Assembly (NCBI GenBank): GCA_021202985.1
Contig: JAJQCA010000017.1
Span: forward strand, 1 to 54,911
DNA: 54,911 bases
Direction of reading: 5' to 3'
Origin: Alistipes sp.
GTDB lineage: Bacteria > Bacteroidota > Bacteroidia > Bacteroidales > Rikenellaceae
Each line of letters starts with the position of its first letter. Positions within the stretch are counted from its first letter, which is position 1. The notes beneath the pieces were generated by a model. The model searched no databases and had not been told where the DNA came from. It saw nothing but the letters and a program-made list of their open reading frames with translations. This document shows positions 18,836-28,156 of the stretch, in pieces. The translations under genes were made by a program, and so were the position numbers.

Positions 18836-19735
18836 ATGAAACATTTGATCTTACTTACCGCAGCCACTCTCGCACTGCAAGCCGGCTCCCTTACGGCACA
18901 GGAAACAGCCGATAACGGATATATCGCCATCCTTCGGGAAAACGTCACCTTCCTGCCGGATACACGGGAGGACCTGCCCGGGTTCGTCTATTACAGCGAG
19001 TTCGGATTCCGCGGACCGGAGGCCGTGAATAACCCCCGTAACTATTTCGACCTGCCGTCGATAGCCGGCAGCGGCGACGAGCTGTCACGTATCGTGAATT
19101 TGTGTATATGGGCGGCCGGGGCTATCCCCCACGACGGAGCCCATACGGCCGCGTGCCAGGACACGGCCATCGACATTTACAATTATCACCGGGCCACAGG
19201 TAACGGGATAAACTGCACGGGTAAGGCAATCTTCCTGACCGAGCTGTACCTTTCGATGGGCATTCCGGCCCGTACCCTGTTCTGTTATCCGCAGGAGGAC
19301 GACGGGGACAACCATGTTATTACGGAAGTTTATTCGGAGAGCCTCGGTAAGTGGATTATGATGGACCCCTCGTGGAACGTTTACGTCATGGACGAAAACG
19401 GCCTCCCGCTGGGCACAAGGGAAATACGTGAAAGGCTGGTGGACGACGGATATATGAAACTGAACGACGACTGCGACCTCTCCTCGTTCGAGCACGGGCA
19501 GTGGAAAGACTACCTTTACGAATATATGGCCAAAAACCTTTACCTGCTTGAATGTATGTCTCTGAGCACCTTTAACCTGTACAGCAACATGCACCTGCTG
19601 GACCTCCACCTGGTAACATTCGTTGCCGACGAATCCGGCCAAAAGAGTGAATTCGAGGAGTGGATTATAACTTCCGACCCGGAATATTTCTGGAGTAAAC
19701 CCGTAATAACGAGTTATTACGATTCGGAACTTTAA
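18836..19735 (+). CDS. Secreted transglutaminase-like (papain-fold) protein
   Basis: 299 residues with a signal peptide ending near LTAQ. The transglutaminase-like triad is recognisable: Cys in NCTGKAIFLTELYLSMGIPA, His in GDNHVITEVY and Asp in MMDPSWNVYV. Bacterial members are usually cysteine proteases or amidases, not cross-linking enzymes, and act outside the cytoplasm. Single gene with a promoter in the AT-rich stretch just upstream; no functional link to neighbours is visible. Substrate unknown. Confidence 0.75.
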   Translation: MKHLILLTAATLALQAGSLTAQETADNGYIAILRENVTFLPDTREDLPGFVYYSEFGFRGPEAVNNPRNYFDLPSIAGSGDELSRIVNLCIWAAGAIPHDGAHTAACQDTAIDIYNYHRATGNGINCTGKAIFLTELYLSMGIPARTLFCYPQEDDGDNHVITEVYSESLGKWIMMDPSWNVYVMDENGLPLGTREIRERLVDDGYMKLNDDCDLSSFEHGQWKDYLYEYMAKNLYLLECMSLSTFNLYSNMHLLDLHLVTFVADESGQKSEFEEWIITSDPEYFWSKPVITSYYDSEL

Positions 19736-19864
19736 TCCTGGTAACCTTCACCGTGACAACCGAGGGATAACCGTTCCCGTCCCCGATGATATAATCCTGA
19801 AGATTCGGGCGTGCCATATCCGGACGGCAGCGCACTGAGGACAGCCGTCGGATGAAGCCGCTGT

Positions 19865-21568
19865 TCAGGGGAGCTCGAAAAGTTTCGAGAAATCGGCATA
19901 GGTCGTTTCGTAATATTTCGTCCGCAGTTCCTCCGCGCCTTCGTGGTTCACGGTATAGCGGATAGTGTTATCGCGAAGATAGACGAAATAGGAACTCTTG
20001 TCGGTCCAGAACATTACACTGCCGGCCTCTTTGTCCGGAAAGATTATGATGTCGAGCATTGGGAGGGTTCTGCTACCGGATGAGTACGGTTTTTTTGCGG
20101 CCTTTTCCATAATATCGTCCACAACGCCGCTCCAGGTTTTCTTCAACGATGACAGCGACCCGCTTACGTAGACCTTCAACGCCACGACATTGGGTTCTTT
20201 ATCCACCACGGAGAGAAATGCAGACCGGGCCGAATCTTCCAAAACCCAGTAATACCGGAAACCGATGTCGGTCTCCTTCATCAACAAAAGGTAATCCTTT
20301 CCGCCGTAAGACATGTCGTATAGCTTCAGTGATGTGAAGTGATCCTCGCCCATGTTGTATTTAGTCCAGTCCGAGATATAACCTGCGGAGGTAGTACTCA
20401 GGATTTTGTTGGGGCTGTCGTACCATTGCCCGTTATAAATTACCCACCCCGTAGCACGGGCAAGCTCGCCCACCGGCGTCGGTGAAATCACCGGCAACTC
20501 GTCATTGACGCGTACGCCTATGTCCTGTTCCGACCGGGAAACCTCAAAGGTGTGGTTCCGTATAAACTCCTCGATATACTCGTCCGAATATTCCGGGGGC
20601 GGATCCTTTATGAAAAAGGTCTGGTAAATTGAAAAAGCGCATATGGCTATCGCGGCCAACAATATGGAATAATTGACCCGCCTGGATTTATGGGCCTTCT
20701 TTTCCCGGTCCAGTACGTCCGGGTCCCTGCCCACAAGGCCGTTGTCGCCGTTCCCGAAAATAGAGTACCGGGTTTTGCCGTAGACGTAACTGCACACGTA
20801 AACGGGAAGCAGGATTAGGTCGAGGTTCAGTTTCTCCTTTTTGGCCTGTGAAGCGTAGACATGCCTGACCACCAAATCCATCTCACCCTTGATTACCTTC
20901 CGGTCGTCGCTGTATTTACCTGCCGGATTACCGAACAGCAGTTGTACCCCGTCTTCGGGCACCGCTTCCTGTATGGGCTTAATTGACGAGAACGAAAACC
21001 CCTTGAAAACGTCGAAAATACGCGGGGAGAAAAGGCGGTCTACCGCCGGGAATAATTTTGTCTTATATTCGAATCTCGGGTTGGAAAGCTCCTCCAGCTC
21101 TGTCTCCGACAGCTCCGGAATCCAGCACGGGTAATAGACCCGGCTTATTACCAGGTCCTTAACCTTGTTGCTATTCCTGAACGGATTCGGCGTTTTACGG
21201 TTCTTGCCCAGCCATTTTTTAACCTCCTCTTTAAACCGGCTTTCTTCGACCCTGAACGGAATCACGTAGGACGGAGCCATACAGGTCATATCCAGCAGGT
21301 CGTCCTTGTAAACGGGTTCGCTACAAATAAGGCAATTCTTCAGCCCGGGCGAACGGGAGGTGTCGTATACGGCGCGACACCTGTGGCATGAGCATGCCCT
21401 GGTATGGAAAAGGTTGGCGCCGGGCGACTTGGCTTTCCTCTCCGGTGCTATGACCGAGTAACTTTTACAATACTCGCAGTAGACCGAAGTGGTGCCGGGC
21501 TGGTATTTGACAGGCGCCCCGCAATTGGAGCATTTTATGGCCGGACTGGTCTCCTTCTGGATTTCCAT
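19865..21568 (-). CDS. Zinc-ribbon membrane protein, partner of the SPFH gene
   Basis: 567 residues. Two N-terminal zinc ribbons, each built from two CxxC pairs: CSNCG with CEYC (about 13-35), and CHRC with CLIC (about 61-81). A long soluble part follows, then one membrane helix (about 300-320, ILLAAIAICAFSIYQTFFI), then a 240-residue C-terminal domain with YNGQWYDSPNK and SYGGKDYLLLMKE that I do not recognise with certainty. It starts 9 bases after the stop of the SPFH-GYF gene, so they form one operon. Zinc-ribbon and SPFH proteins are paired in many bacteria, which suggests a membrane-associated complex. Function unknown. Confidence 0.7.
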   Translation of the reverse strand: MEIQKETSPAIKCSNCGAPVKYQPGTTSVYCEYCKSYSVIAPERKAKSPGANLFHTRACSCHRCRAVYDTSRSPGLKNCLICSEPVYKDDLLDMTCMAPSYVIPFRVEESRFKEEVKKWLGKNRKTPNPFRNSNKVKDLVISRVYYPCWIPELSETELEELSNPRFEYKTKLFPAVDRLFSPRIFDVFKGFSFSSIKPIQEAVPEDGVQLLFGNPAGKYSDDRKVIKGEMDLVVRHVYASQAKKEKLNLDLILLPVYVCSYVYGKTRYSIFGNGDNGLVGRDPDVLDREKKAHKSRRVNYSILLAAIAICAFSIYQTFFIKDPPPEYSDEYIEEFIRNHTFEVSRSEQDIGVRVNDELPVISPTPVGELARATGWVIYNGQWYDSPNKILSTTSAGYISDWTKYNMGEDHFTSLKLYDMSYGGKDYLLLMKETDIGFRYYWVLEDSARSAFLSVVDKEPNVVALKVYVSGSLSSLKKTWSGVVDDIMEKAAKKPYSSGSRTLPMLDIIIFPDKEAGSVMFWTDKSSYFVYLRDNTIRYTVNHEGAEELRTKYYETTYADFSKLFELP

Positions 21569-21577
21569 TGCTCGGTT

Positions 21578-22699
21578 TTATCGGGTGGGTATCGGGGGCG
21601 GTACCTGTTTCCATATCGTATCCAGCTCGGCCACATCCTGCGCCGGGCACCAGTCGGCCTGGCCCGGCTTCCAGACAAGAGTGGTCCGGTCGAAGGACTT
21701 GACCTTGGCGTAAGCCGAGAGCTGCTCGACGGTGAACGGACCGGCCGGCTCCCCGTTAATAGCCGCGTAATACTGTGCCGAAGCGGGAAGCGGCGGCGGA
21801 ACCGGCGCACCGGATGCCGAAGCGCTCCCCTCTTTCTTTGCCGAAATGCCCGCCATGGAATCCAATATGCCTCTACCCATTCCCAACCCGGCGAATATAC
21901 CCACTCCGCGTCCGGCGCTTCCGTTCTCGTTGCCGGCTGCGATTTCGATGGATTTTGCGGTCTTGAAGCGGGTGAAGAGGTCCATATCTATTTTCTGCAC
22001 GCGGCTGAACTCGAATATCTCCTTCTTCACGTTATCGGGCATCGAAATATTCTCGATAAGCATCCTTGTAATGTCGATGCCGTAGTGCATAAAATCCTCC
22101 CTGACATGGGTGTGCACCAGCTCCGAGAGTTCGTTAAGGTACTGGGCGTACTGCTCGATTGGCAGGTTTAGCTCCGCGGCGGCGTCGGAAAAACGGGTGT
22201 AGATTATACTGCTTAGCTGCTCGGCGATATCGCCGGTGCGGAACGTGCCCTTGGTGGCCATTATATCGGTCAGGAACAGTTTCGGGTCGGTAACCCTGAA
22301 AGCGTAGTTACCGAACGCCCTCAGCTCGATCATGCCGAACCGCTGGTCGTCGAGGATTATGGGCGATTTGGTACCCCACTTTTGGTTCAGGTAATGGCGG
22401 GTGCTGATAAAATAGACCTCCGCCTTGAACGGGCTTTTGAACCCGTATTTCCACCCTTTGAGCGTGGAGAGCACCGGCAGGTTCTGGGTGTTGAGCGTGT
22501 ATGTGCCGGGGGTGAAAACGTCCGCCAACCGGCCCTCGTTCACGAATACGGCCGTCTGGCCTTCGCGCACCACAAGGCGCGCGTTGTTCTTTATTTCGTT
22601 GCCGTGCCGTTCGAAACGATGGGCTATAATGTCCTGGCTGCTGTCGAGGTATTCGACAATATCGATTAACTCGGCCTTGATTCTCCTGAGTAGGCTCAT
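21578..22699 (-). CDS. SPFH-domain protein with C-terminal GYF-like domain
   Basis: 373 residues. Residues about 40-260 form an SPFH domain of the YdjI/virion-core-like type (REGQTAVFVNEGRLADVFTPG, FGNYAFRVTDPKLFL, IDMDLFTRFKTAKSIEIAA). A glycine-rich hinge (GVGIFAGLGMGRGI) and a proline run (VPPPLP) lead into a GYF_2/DUF4339 domain (about 315-362, YYAAINGEPAGPFTVEQL), and the protein ends VPPPIPTR. GYF domains bind proline-rich peptides, so the protein carries both reader and possible ligand and may self-associate. SPFH proteins build oligomeric membrane scaffolds. First gene of a two-gene operon with the zinc-ribbon protein. Confidence 0.8.
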   Translation of the reverse strand: MSLLRRIKAELIDIVEYLDSSQDIIAHRFERHGNEIKNNARLVVREGQTAVFVNEGRLADVFTPGTYTLNTQNLPVLSTLKGWKYGFKSPFKAEVYFISTRHYLNQKWGTKSPIILDDQRFGMIELRAFGNYAFRVTDPKLFLTDIMATKGTFRTGDIAEQLSSIIYTRFSDAAAELNLPIEQYAQYLNELSELVHTHVREDFMHYGIDITRMLIENISMPDNVKKEIFEFSRVQKIDMDLFTRFKTAKSIEIAAGNENGSAGRGVGIFAGLGMGRGILDSMAGISAKKEGSASASGAPVPPPLPASAQYYAAINGEPAGPFTVEQLSAYAKVKSFDRTTLVWKPGQADWCPAQDVAELDTIWKQVPPPIPTR

Positions 22700-22724
22700 A
22701 TCGCGGGGTCGTATAGTTTACCCG

Positions 22725-22732
22725 CGAAGATA
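22725..22732 (-). promoter_or_regulatory. Possible -7 element of the SPFH operon
   Basis: On the minus strand the sequence is TATCTTCG, one base from TAnnTTTG, 25 bases before the SPFH start codon. The gap to the upstream sulfotransferase gene is only 68 bases. Confidence 0.3.
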
Positions 22733-22767
22733 CGAATTAACCGCGATAATCCACCTGCCCGGGCCGG

Positions 22768-23874
22768 TTACTTTTCGTAACCCCAATCCTCGAACGCATA
22801 GCCCCAGTGCTCCCGCACCAGGTCGAGCGTCCTCTGCTCATAACTGTATTTATTCTTCCTGTAACCTTTCTTGCCGTCGAGGTAGGCGGCGATATCGGCG
22901 CGGGCGGCCTCGAAGCCGGGGATTTGCAGACGGGAGTAAATCTCTTCCGTACGCCGGAACGGATCGGCCTCGAAATCTTCGAACTTTATTTCGTAGAGGT
23001 TCCCGGCCGGGATCAGGTCGCGCTCGGCGCGGTATTTATCGTACAGTTTGGTGTAGATATCGAGAATATTCGCTTCGAGGTATTCCTCGTCCGCGTCCTG
23101 CAGCTTCAGCGGGCGGATGGTGTTGGTAAAGAAACTGCGCGTGCTCTCGAACACGGTGTACGGGTTGCGCATCAGGTAGACGAACTTAGCGTCCGGGAAC
23201 ATCTCAAGCAGGGTCGAAATCCGGCCGGTATGGGGCGGGTTTTTCGACAAGAACTGCTTCCCGTCCGTGTTCCAAAGTGATATCTTTATCAGTTTCAGGA
23301 ACGTTTCCTTAAATACCCGCCTCTCCTGGTCCGTGATATCGTCGAACAGCAGGTATTTGTCGCAATACTGCCGCATGGGCCGGGGCAGGTACCAGAAGTT
23401 GTAGTAAGTGTAGGGCATCATGTTGCACAGGGCGAACTCCTCCTCCTGCGGCAGGTCCGGCGCCAGTTCCATGTTGTCCGTCGGACGGCGGTCGGGCATA
23501 AGCCACTTCATCGTGGGTTTGAACAGCGGCTGCCCCCACATCATAAGGTGCGGGAAGACGGTCTGGTACGTTGTATTGTAGCCGAAATGCCGGTCCTTTG
23601 CCAGTACATTATGCACGAACGTGGTACCGCTGCGCCAGTGACCGAGGATAAACACGGGCGGCAGCTCCAACTCCGCGGCCTCGAGACGGCGCCGGTACCG
23701 CCTGTCCTGTATCGGTTTGAGCGTGCTCAGCAGGGCGCATATCGCTTTGGTAAGGCGGTATTTTCCCCTGTAACCCTTGTCGATACGGTGGCCGGCGGTG
23801 ATGGCCCGGAATGTACGGTAATCGGCCCCAACGAGGGGATTTATCGGAAGTTTGTCGAATTCGAGAAGTCCCAT
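22768..23874 (-). CDS. PAPS-dependent sulfotransferase
   Basis: 368 residues, soluble, no signal peptide. The 5'-phosphosulfate loop is FILGHWRSGTTFV (about 75-87) and the 3'-phosphate-binding segment is YLMRNPYTVFESTRSFF (about 230). It transfers sulfate from PAPS to a hydroxyl group. It is the last gene of a run that supplies PAPS (cysC, cysD, cysN) and lies 7 bases after cysN. The same arrangement is known in gut Bacteroides, where the sulfotransferase sulfates cholesterol and other steroids; by analogy a sterol or bile-acid-like acceptor is the leading guess, but a lipid or glycan acceptor is not excluded. Confidence 0.87.
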   Translation of the reverse strand: MGLLEFDKLPINPLVGADYRTFRAITAGHRIDKGYRGKYRLTKAICALLSTLKPIQDRRYRRRLEAAELELPPVFILGHWRSGTTFVHNVLAKDRHFGYNTTYQTVFPHLMMWGQPLFKPTMKWLMPDRRPTDNMELAPDLPQEEEFALCNMMPYTYYNFWYLPRPMRQYCDKYLLFDDITDQERRVFKETFLKLIKISLWNTDGKQFLSKNPPHTGRISTLLEMFPDAKFVYLMRNPYTVFESTRSFFTNTIRPLKLQDADEEYLEANILDIYTKLYDKYRAERDLIPAGNLYEIKFEDFEADPFRRTEEIYSRLQIPGFEAARADIAAYLDGKKGYRKNKYSYEQRTLDLVREHWGYAFEDWGYEK

Positions 23875-23881
23875 ACCGGGT

Positions 23882-25312
23882 CTATTTCACTTTTATTTCA
23901 ATCCCCTGCCGGGACAGCTCCGCGGCCGCCAGTTCTATTGCACCGCGGTGGGACTCGTCGATTCCCAGAGCGTCCAGGTCGATAACCGGCACACCCTGTC
24001 CGGCGCCCTCTTCCGCATCGCCGAGCGAGCCGATAATCATACCCACGGCCGAGGTGTTGTTGGTAATGGGGTCGATCAGGACGAACGAACCGGTAGCCTT
24101 GTTTGCCTTGTAGGGGTCGTACAGCAGGTTTTTGGCCGTGGTAAACCTTACGCGCCCTATCTCGTTGAGGCTAAGCAGGTCGGCCGGCGAGGTCTCCATC
24201 GTGTTGACATCCACCTTGTATTCGATGCCGTCTATATAGGCCCTCGTGAGGTTTGTGGTATGTTTTAGAAAAAAGTTCTTCTGCACGTCCATCGGCTGCT
24301 CGTCCATCCAGACGAGCATGGCGTCGAACCTGCGTCCGGTAACCGGAAGATTGTCCGGGCGGACCAGCATCTCGCCGCGCGAGATATCTATCTCGTCCCC
24401 GAGGGTTACGGTAACCGATTGGGGCGGAAAGGCGCTGTCCAGCTCGCCGTCATAGGTTACGATGGAGGTCACGCGCGAAGTCTTGCCCGAGGGCAGGGCC
24501 ATAACCGTATCGCCCTTGCGGATAACGCCGGAGGCGACTTTTCCCGAAAATCCGCGGAAGTCGAGGTGCGGGCGCAGCACGTACTGCACGGGGAAACGCA
24601 GGTCGTTGAAATTGTAATCACGGTCTATGGGCACCGTTTCGAGGTGCTCGAGCAGCGAAGGCCCCGGGTACCACGGCGTGCGGTCCGACGTCTCGACCAC
24701 GTTGTCGCCGTCGAGCGCCGAGATGGGGATGCACAGGATATCCTCGATGCCGAACGGCTCCACGAACGAGAGGTAGTCGGATTTTATCTTTTCGAAAACC
24801 TCCTGCGAAAAATCGAGAAGGTCCATCTTGTTGACGGCCAGAACCACGTGCTTTATACCGAGCAGCGAAATGAGATACGAGTGCCGCTTGGTCTGGGTGA
24901 TGACGCCCGTCCGGGCGTCCACCAGTATTATGGCCAGGTTGGCTGTGGAACCGCCCGTTATCATGTTGCGGGTGTACTGCTCGTGCCCGGGTGTGTCGGC
25001 AATGATAAACTTACGGTTGTTGGTTGAAAAGTAGCGGTAAGCCACGTCGATGGTGATACCCTGCTCGCGCTCGGCCTTCAGGCCGTCCAGCAGCAGGGCG
25101 TAGTCGATTTTCTCGCCCGCGTTACCCAGCCTTTTGCTGTCGCGCTCGAGGGCCTGCAACTGGTCCTCGTAAATTTTCTTGCTGTCGAACAGCAGGCGGC
25201 CGATAAGGGTCGACTTTCCGTCGTCTACCGACCCGGCCGTAAGGAGCCTGAGCAGGTCCTTTTTTTCGTCCCTGTCGAGGTACTCCCGTATATCTATTTT
25301 TTCTTTGCCCAT
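23882..25312 (-). CDS. cysN: Sulfate adenylyltransferase subunit 1 (GTPase)
   Basis: 476 residues from the ATG at 25312; a further in-frame start lies 30 bases upstream, but [12 protein letters not shown] fits the family. GTPase motifs: GSVDDGKST (G1), [12 protein letters not shown] (G3), NKMDLLDF (G4), then elongation-factor-like beta-barrel domains. With CysD it makes APS from ATP and sulfate, driven by GTP hydrolysis. No fused APS kinase domain is present; that activity is encoded separately by cysC. Confidence 0.93.
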   Translation of the reverse strand: MGKEKIDIREYLDRDEKKDLLRLLTAGSVDDGKSTLIGRLLFDSKKIYEDQLQALERDSKRLGNAGEKIDYALLLDGLKAEREQGITIDVAYRYFSTNNRKFIIADTPGHEQYTRNMITGGSTANLAIILVDARTGVITQTKRHSYLISLLGIKHVVLAVNKMDLLDFSQEVFEKIKSDYLSFVEPFGIEDILCIPISALDGDNVVETSDRTPWYPGPSLLEHLETVPIDRDYNFNDLRFPVQYVLRPHLDFRGFSGKVASGVIRKGDTVMALPSGKTSRVTSIVTYDGELDSAFPPQSVTVTLGDEIDISRGEMLVRPDNLPVTGRRFDAMLVWMDEQPMDVQKNFFLKHTTNLTRAYIDGIEYKVDVNTMETSPADLLSLNEIGRVRFTTAKNLLYDPYKANKATGSFVLIDPITNNTSAVGMIIGSLGDAEEGAGQGVPVIDLDALGIDESHRGAIELAAAELSRQGIEIKVK

Positions 25313-25398
25313 GATTTCAAATCCTTCATTCATCCCGGCCATGTCTTTCTGCCGGACATCCGCCGTTAATGGGCCGGTATGTGGCCCGGTACGACCGG

Positions 25399-26307
25399 TT
25401 AAAAATACCCCTCGCGTTTTTTCTGTTCCATACTGCCTTCCTGATCGAAGTCGATGACGCGTGTGGTGCGTTCGCTCTTGGTGGTGACCATCATCTCCTC
25501 CACTATCTTCTCGATTGTGTCGGCCTCGCTCCGCACCGCACCGGTGAGCGGGTAGCAGCCGAGCGTGCGGAACCGCACCATCACGGGTTTTGCTTGTGCC
25601 CTCAGTTCTGCGGGCATCCGGTCGTCGTCGGCGAGGATAAGGTTGCCGTCTATTTCAACGATGGGCCGCTCCCTGGCATAGTAGAGGGGTACGATGGGTA
25701 TATTCTCGAGGCGGATATACTGCCAGACGTCCAATTCGGTCCAGTTGCTGAGCGGGAAGACACGGATACTCTCCCCCTTATGCACACGGGTATTATAGAT
25801 GTCCCAAAGTTCGGGACGCTGGTTCTTGGGGTCCCACTGGTGGAAGCGGTCGCGGAACGAGAAGATGCGTTCCTTGGCGCGGCTCTTTTCCTCGTCGCGC
25901 CGCGCCCCGCCGAAAGCCGCGTCGAAGCGGTGCTTATCGAGGGCCTGCAAAAGAGCCTGTGTCTTCATCAGGTCGGTATGCACCTTGCTGCCGTGGGTGA
26001 ACGGACCCACCCCGGCCTCGTAAGCCTCCTTGTTGTACTCCACTATAAGATTCCAGCCGTACTCCGCGGCATAACGGTCGCGAAACTCCACCATCTCCCG
26101 GAATTTCCATTTCGAGTCAATATGCATTAGCGGGAAGGGCACCTTGCCCGGGGCGAATGCCTTCTCGGCAAGCCGGACCATCACCGACGAGTCCTTACCT
26201 ATCGAGTAAAGCATTACCGGGTTCTCGAACTCGGCGGCCACTTCACGTATAATATGTATCGCCTCGGCTTCGAGCTGCCTGAGGTGGCTCAGTCTATATT
26301 CGTTCAT
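25399..26307 (-). CDS. cysD: Sulfate adenylyltransferase subunit 2
   Basis: 302 residues from the ATG at 26307, the same length as E. coli CysD; that is why this start is preferred to the one 21 bases upstream. The PP-loop is [10 protein letters not shown], followed by [11 protein letters not shown] and the conserved [16 protein letters not shown]. Together with CysN it forms APS. It overlaps the end of cysC by 14 bases, indicating coupled translation. Confidence 0.94.
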   Translation of the reverse strand: MNEYRLSHLRQLEAEAIHIIREVAAEFENPVMLYSIGKDSSVMVRLAEKAFAPGKVPFPLMHIDSKWKFREMVEFRDRYAAEYGWNLIVEYNKEAYEAGVGPFTHGSKVHTDLMKTQALLQALDKHRFDAAFGGARRDEEKSRAKERIFSFRDRFHQWDPKNQRPELWDIYNTRVHKGESIRVFPLSNWTELDVWQYIRLENIPIVPLYYARERPIVEIDGNLILADDDRMPAELRAQAKPVMVRFRTLGCYPLTGAVRSEADTIEKIVEEMMVTTKSERTTRVIDFDQEGSMEQKKREGYF

Positions 26308-26914
26308 TTCCATTTTCATTAACAGCAATACGCGGCAGGATAACTTCCAGAAGCCGGCTTACCGACCGGTCCACGTCCGCGTCCGTGGTATCTATCTCGA
26401 GGGCCGGGCTGGCGGGAGCCTCGAACGGGGAGTCTATACCCGTAAAGTGCTTAATCTCGCCCCTGCGGGCCTTGGCGTAGAGGCCCTTCACGTCCCGCCG
26501 TTCGCACTCCTGAATGGGCGTGCTTACGTACACCTCCACGAAGTCTTCCTCCCCGATAATCCCGGCGGCCATTTCCCGTATCGCGTTTACTGGGCTGATA
26601 AACGCCGCAATTGTGACTATACCCGTGCCCACGAAGAGCTTTCCCACCTCGGCGATACGGCGGATGTTCTCCACCCGGTCCTCATAACCGAAGCCGAGGT
26701 TGTTGTTTATACCGCTGCGGATATTGTCGCCGTCCAGTATGCGGCAAAGGTAACCCATGGCGTGGAGACGCTGCTCGAGCGCTACGGCGAGCGTGCTCTT
26801 GCCCGACCCGGAAAGGCCGGTGAACCACACCATTATCCCCCTCTGGCCGAGCAGCCGCTCCTTGTCGGCGCGGGTGTGCATCCTGTCGAAAATGGTATGT
26901 ATGTTTTCAGCCAT
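26294..26914 (-). CDS. cysC: Adenylylsulfate kinase
   Basis: 206 residues from the ATG at 26914. Walker A loop [11 protein letters not shown], then [16 protein letters not shown] and SPVNAIREM typical of APS kinase. Phosphorylates APS to PAPS, the sulfate donor for the sulfotransferase three genes on. A -7 element lies 80 bases upstream, so cysC, cysD, cysN and the sulfotransferase gene probably form their own transcript. Confidence 0.94.
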   Translation of the reverse strand: MAENIHTIFDRMHTRADKERLLGQRGIMVWFTGLSGSGKSTLAVALEQRLHAMGYLCRILDGDNIRSGINNNLGFGYEDRVENIRRIAEVGKLFVGTGIVTIAAFISPVNAIREMAAGIIGEEDFVEVYVSTPIQECERRDVKGLYAKARRGEIKHFTGIDSPFEAPASPALEIDTTDADVDRSVSRLLEVILPRIAVNENGNERI

Positions 26915-26993
26915 CGGTTCGGGTTTTGGAATCAAGCGTCAAAGGTAACAGTAAAACCGAAAAATATAAAATCCGGATTATGTAAATAGTCCG

Positions 26994-27001
26994 CAAATGT
27001 A
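26994..27001 (-). promoter_or_regulatory. Candidate -7 element of the cysCDN-sulfotransferase operon
   Basis: On the minus strand TACATTTG matches TAnnTTTG, about 80 bases upstream of the cysC start. The remaining 200 bases up to cysQ are GC-rich and show no gene. Confidence 0.45.
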
Positions 27002-27205
27002 TATCGTTAAGGGTTATTGTGCGGCGGCCCGACCGGAAAGCGCCGGCATGCGGGTGGGCGGCGACTCCCCGGTGTGAACCTGCCCAAAGCTCCGTCCGGG
27101 TGCGGGCATGTTGCCGGGCCGGGTCGGCGGTACCCGGCGCATACGCGGGATTGAGACGAGAGGCCGGCAGGCAGTCGCACGGAACGGTCGTAAGATCCGC
27201 GTGCT

Positions 27206-28018
27206 TCAGGCCCGTTCCACTATGAACCACGGGTTATGAAGGTCAGGTTTGTTGTAGGCGGGTTCCTCACCCGTGGCCGGGTCGTAGACGACGGCTCCCG
27301 CGTAGCGGGCTACCGCATGGCCTGCCGCCGTATCCCACTCCATGGTCGGCCCCAGGCGCGGGTAGATATCCGCGCTGCCTTCCGCCACAAGGCATAGTTT
27401 AAGGGAACTGCCCCGGCTAACCACCTCCACACTTCCGTGCAGACGCTCCCTGTCGGCGATAAACTCGTCCGTCTCCCGGTTGCGGTGGGATTTGGAGGCC
27501 ACCACGGTATAAACCTTCCGCTCCGCTTGTATGGGCAGCGCCGTCGAACATTCTATCAACCGCTCGACCGTGTCGAACCGTTGCCCTTCTTCGGGGCGGC
27601 AGGTGCGGGAACCGTACTCCCGGCTGCCGAAATAGAGCGTACCGGCGGCCGGGGCGTAAACCACCCCCAGAACGGGCCGTCCGCCCTCCACCAGAGCTAT
27701 GTTGACCGTAAACTCTCCGTTGCGGTTTATAAATTCCTTTGTGCCGTCCAGCGGGTCGACAATCCAGAGCCTTCTCCATCCCTGCCTCTCCGGGTAGGGG
27801 ATGTCGGCCCCCTCCTCGCTAAGCACCGGTATGCCGGTAATGGCGAGGCGGGACATTATCCTATCGTGGCCTGCCGTGTCGGCGGCAGTAAGCGGCGAAC
27901 TGTCGCTCTTGGTAACGACCCCGTAAGCCTCCTGACCCTGCCGGTATATCCCCATTATATCGCGGCCGGCCTCAAGGGTGGCATTTACCGCTATTAGTAT
28001 CAACTCTTTTAATTCCAA
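27206..28018 (-). CDS. cysQ: 3'(2'),5'-bisphosphate nucleotidase
   Basis: 270 residues of the inositol-monophosphatase fold. Metal and phosphate motifs are SEEGADIPYP, WIVDPLDGTKEF and PTMEWDTAAGHA. It hydrolyses PAP, the by-product of sulfotransferases that would otherwise inhibit them, to AMP. Its place beside the PAPS-making genes and a sulfotransferase makes this role likely here. It lies 290 bases upstream of cysC on the same strand. Confidence 0.92.
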   Translation of the reverse strand: MELKELILIAVNATLEAGRDIMGIYRQGQEAYGVVTKSDSSPLTAADTAGHDRIMSRLAITGIPVLSEEGADIPYPERQGWRRLWIVDPLDGTKEFINRNGEFTVNIALVEGGRPVLGVVYAPAAGTLYFGSREYGSRTCRPEEGQRFDTVERLIECSTALPIQAERKVYTVVASKSHRNRETDEFIADRERLHGSVEVVSRGSSLKLCLVAEGSADIYPRLGPTMEWDTAAGHAVARYAGAVVYDPATGEEPAYNKPDLHNPWFIVERA

Positions 28019-28113
28019 TTTTATTTAATTTAATGACCGCGCAATTTACGTATAATATAATTATCGCAGCTAAGTGATTATACCGCCCTTTGCCGTCCGG
28101 GCGCCCGAAAAAA

Positions 28114-28139
28114 AAGGGAACGGTCCGAACCGTTCCCTT
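28114..28139 (-). terminator. Terminator after the SH3-like protein gene
   Basis: Perfect 11-bp stem (AAGGGAACGGT at 28114-28124, ACCGTTCCCTT at 28129-28139) with a 4-base loop. On the minus strand it runs into a T8 tract. It closes the transcript of the lyase and secreted protein genes. Confidence 0.85.
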
Positions 28140-28156
28140 ACTGTCGCATTTACCGT

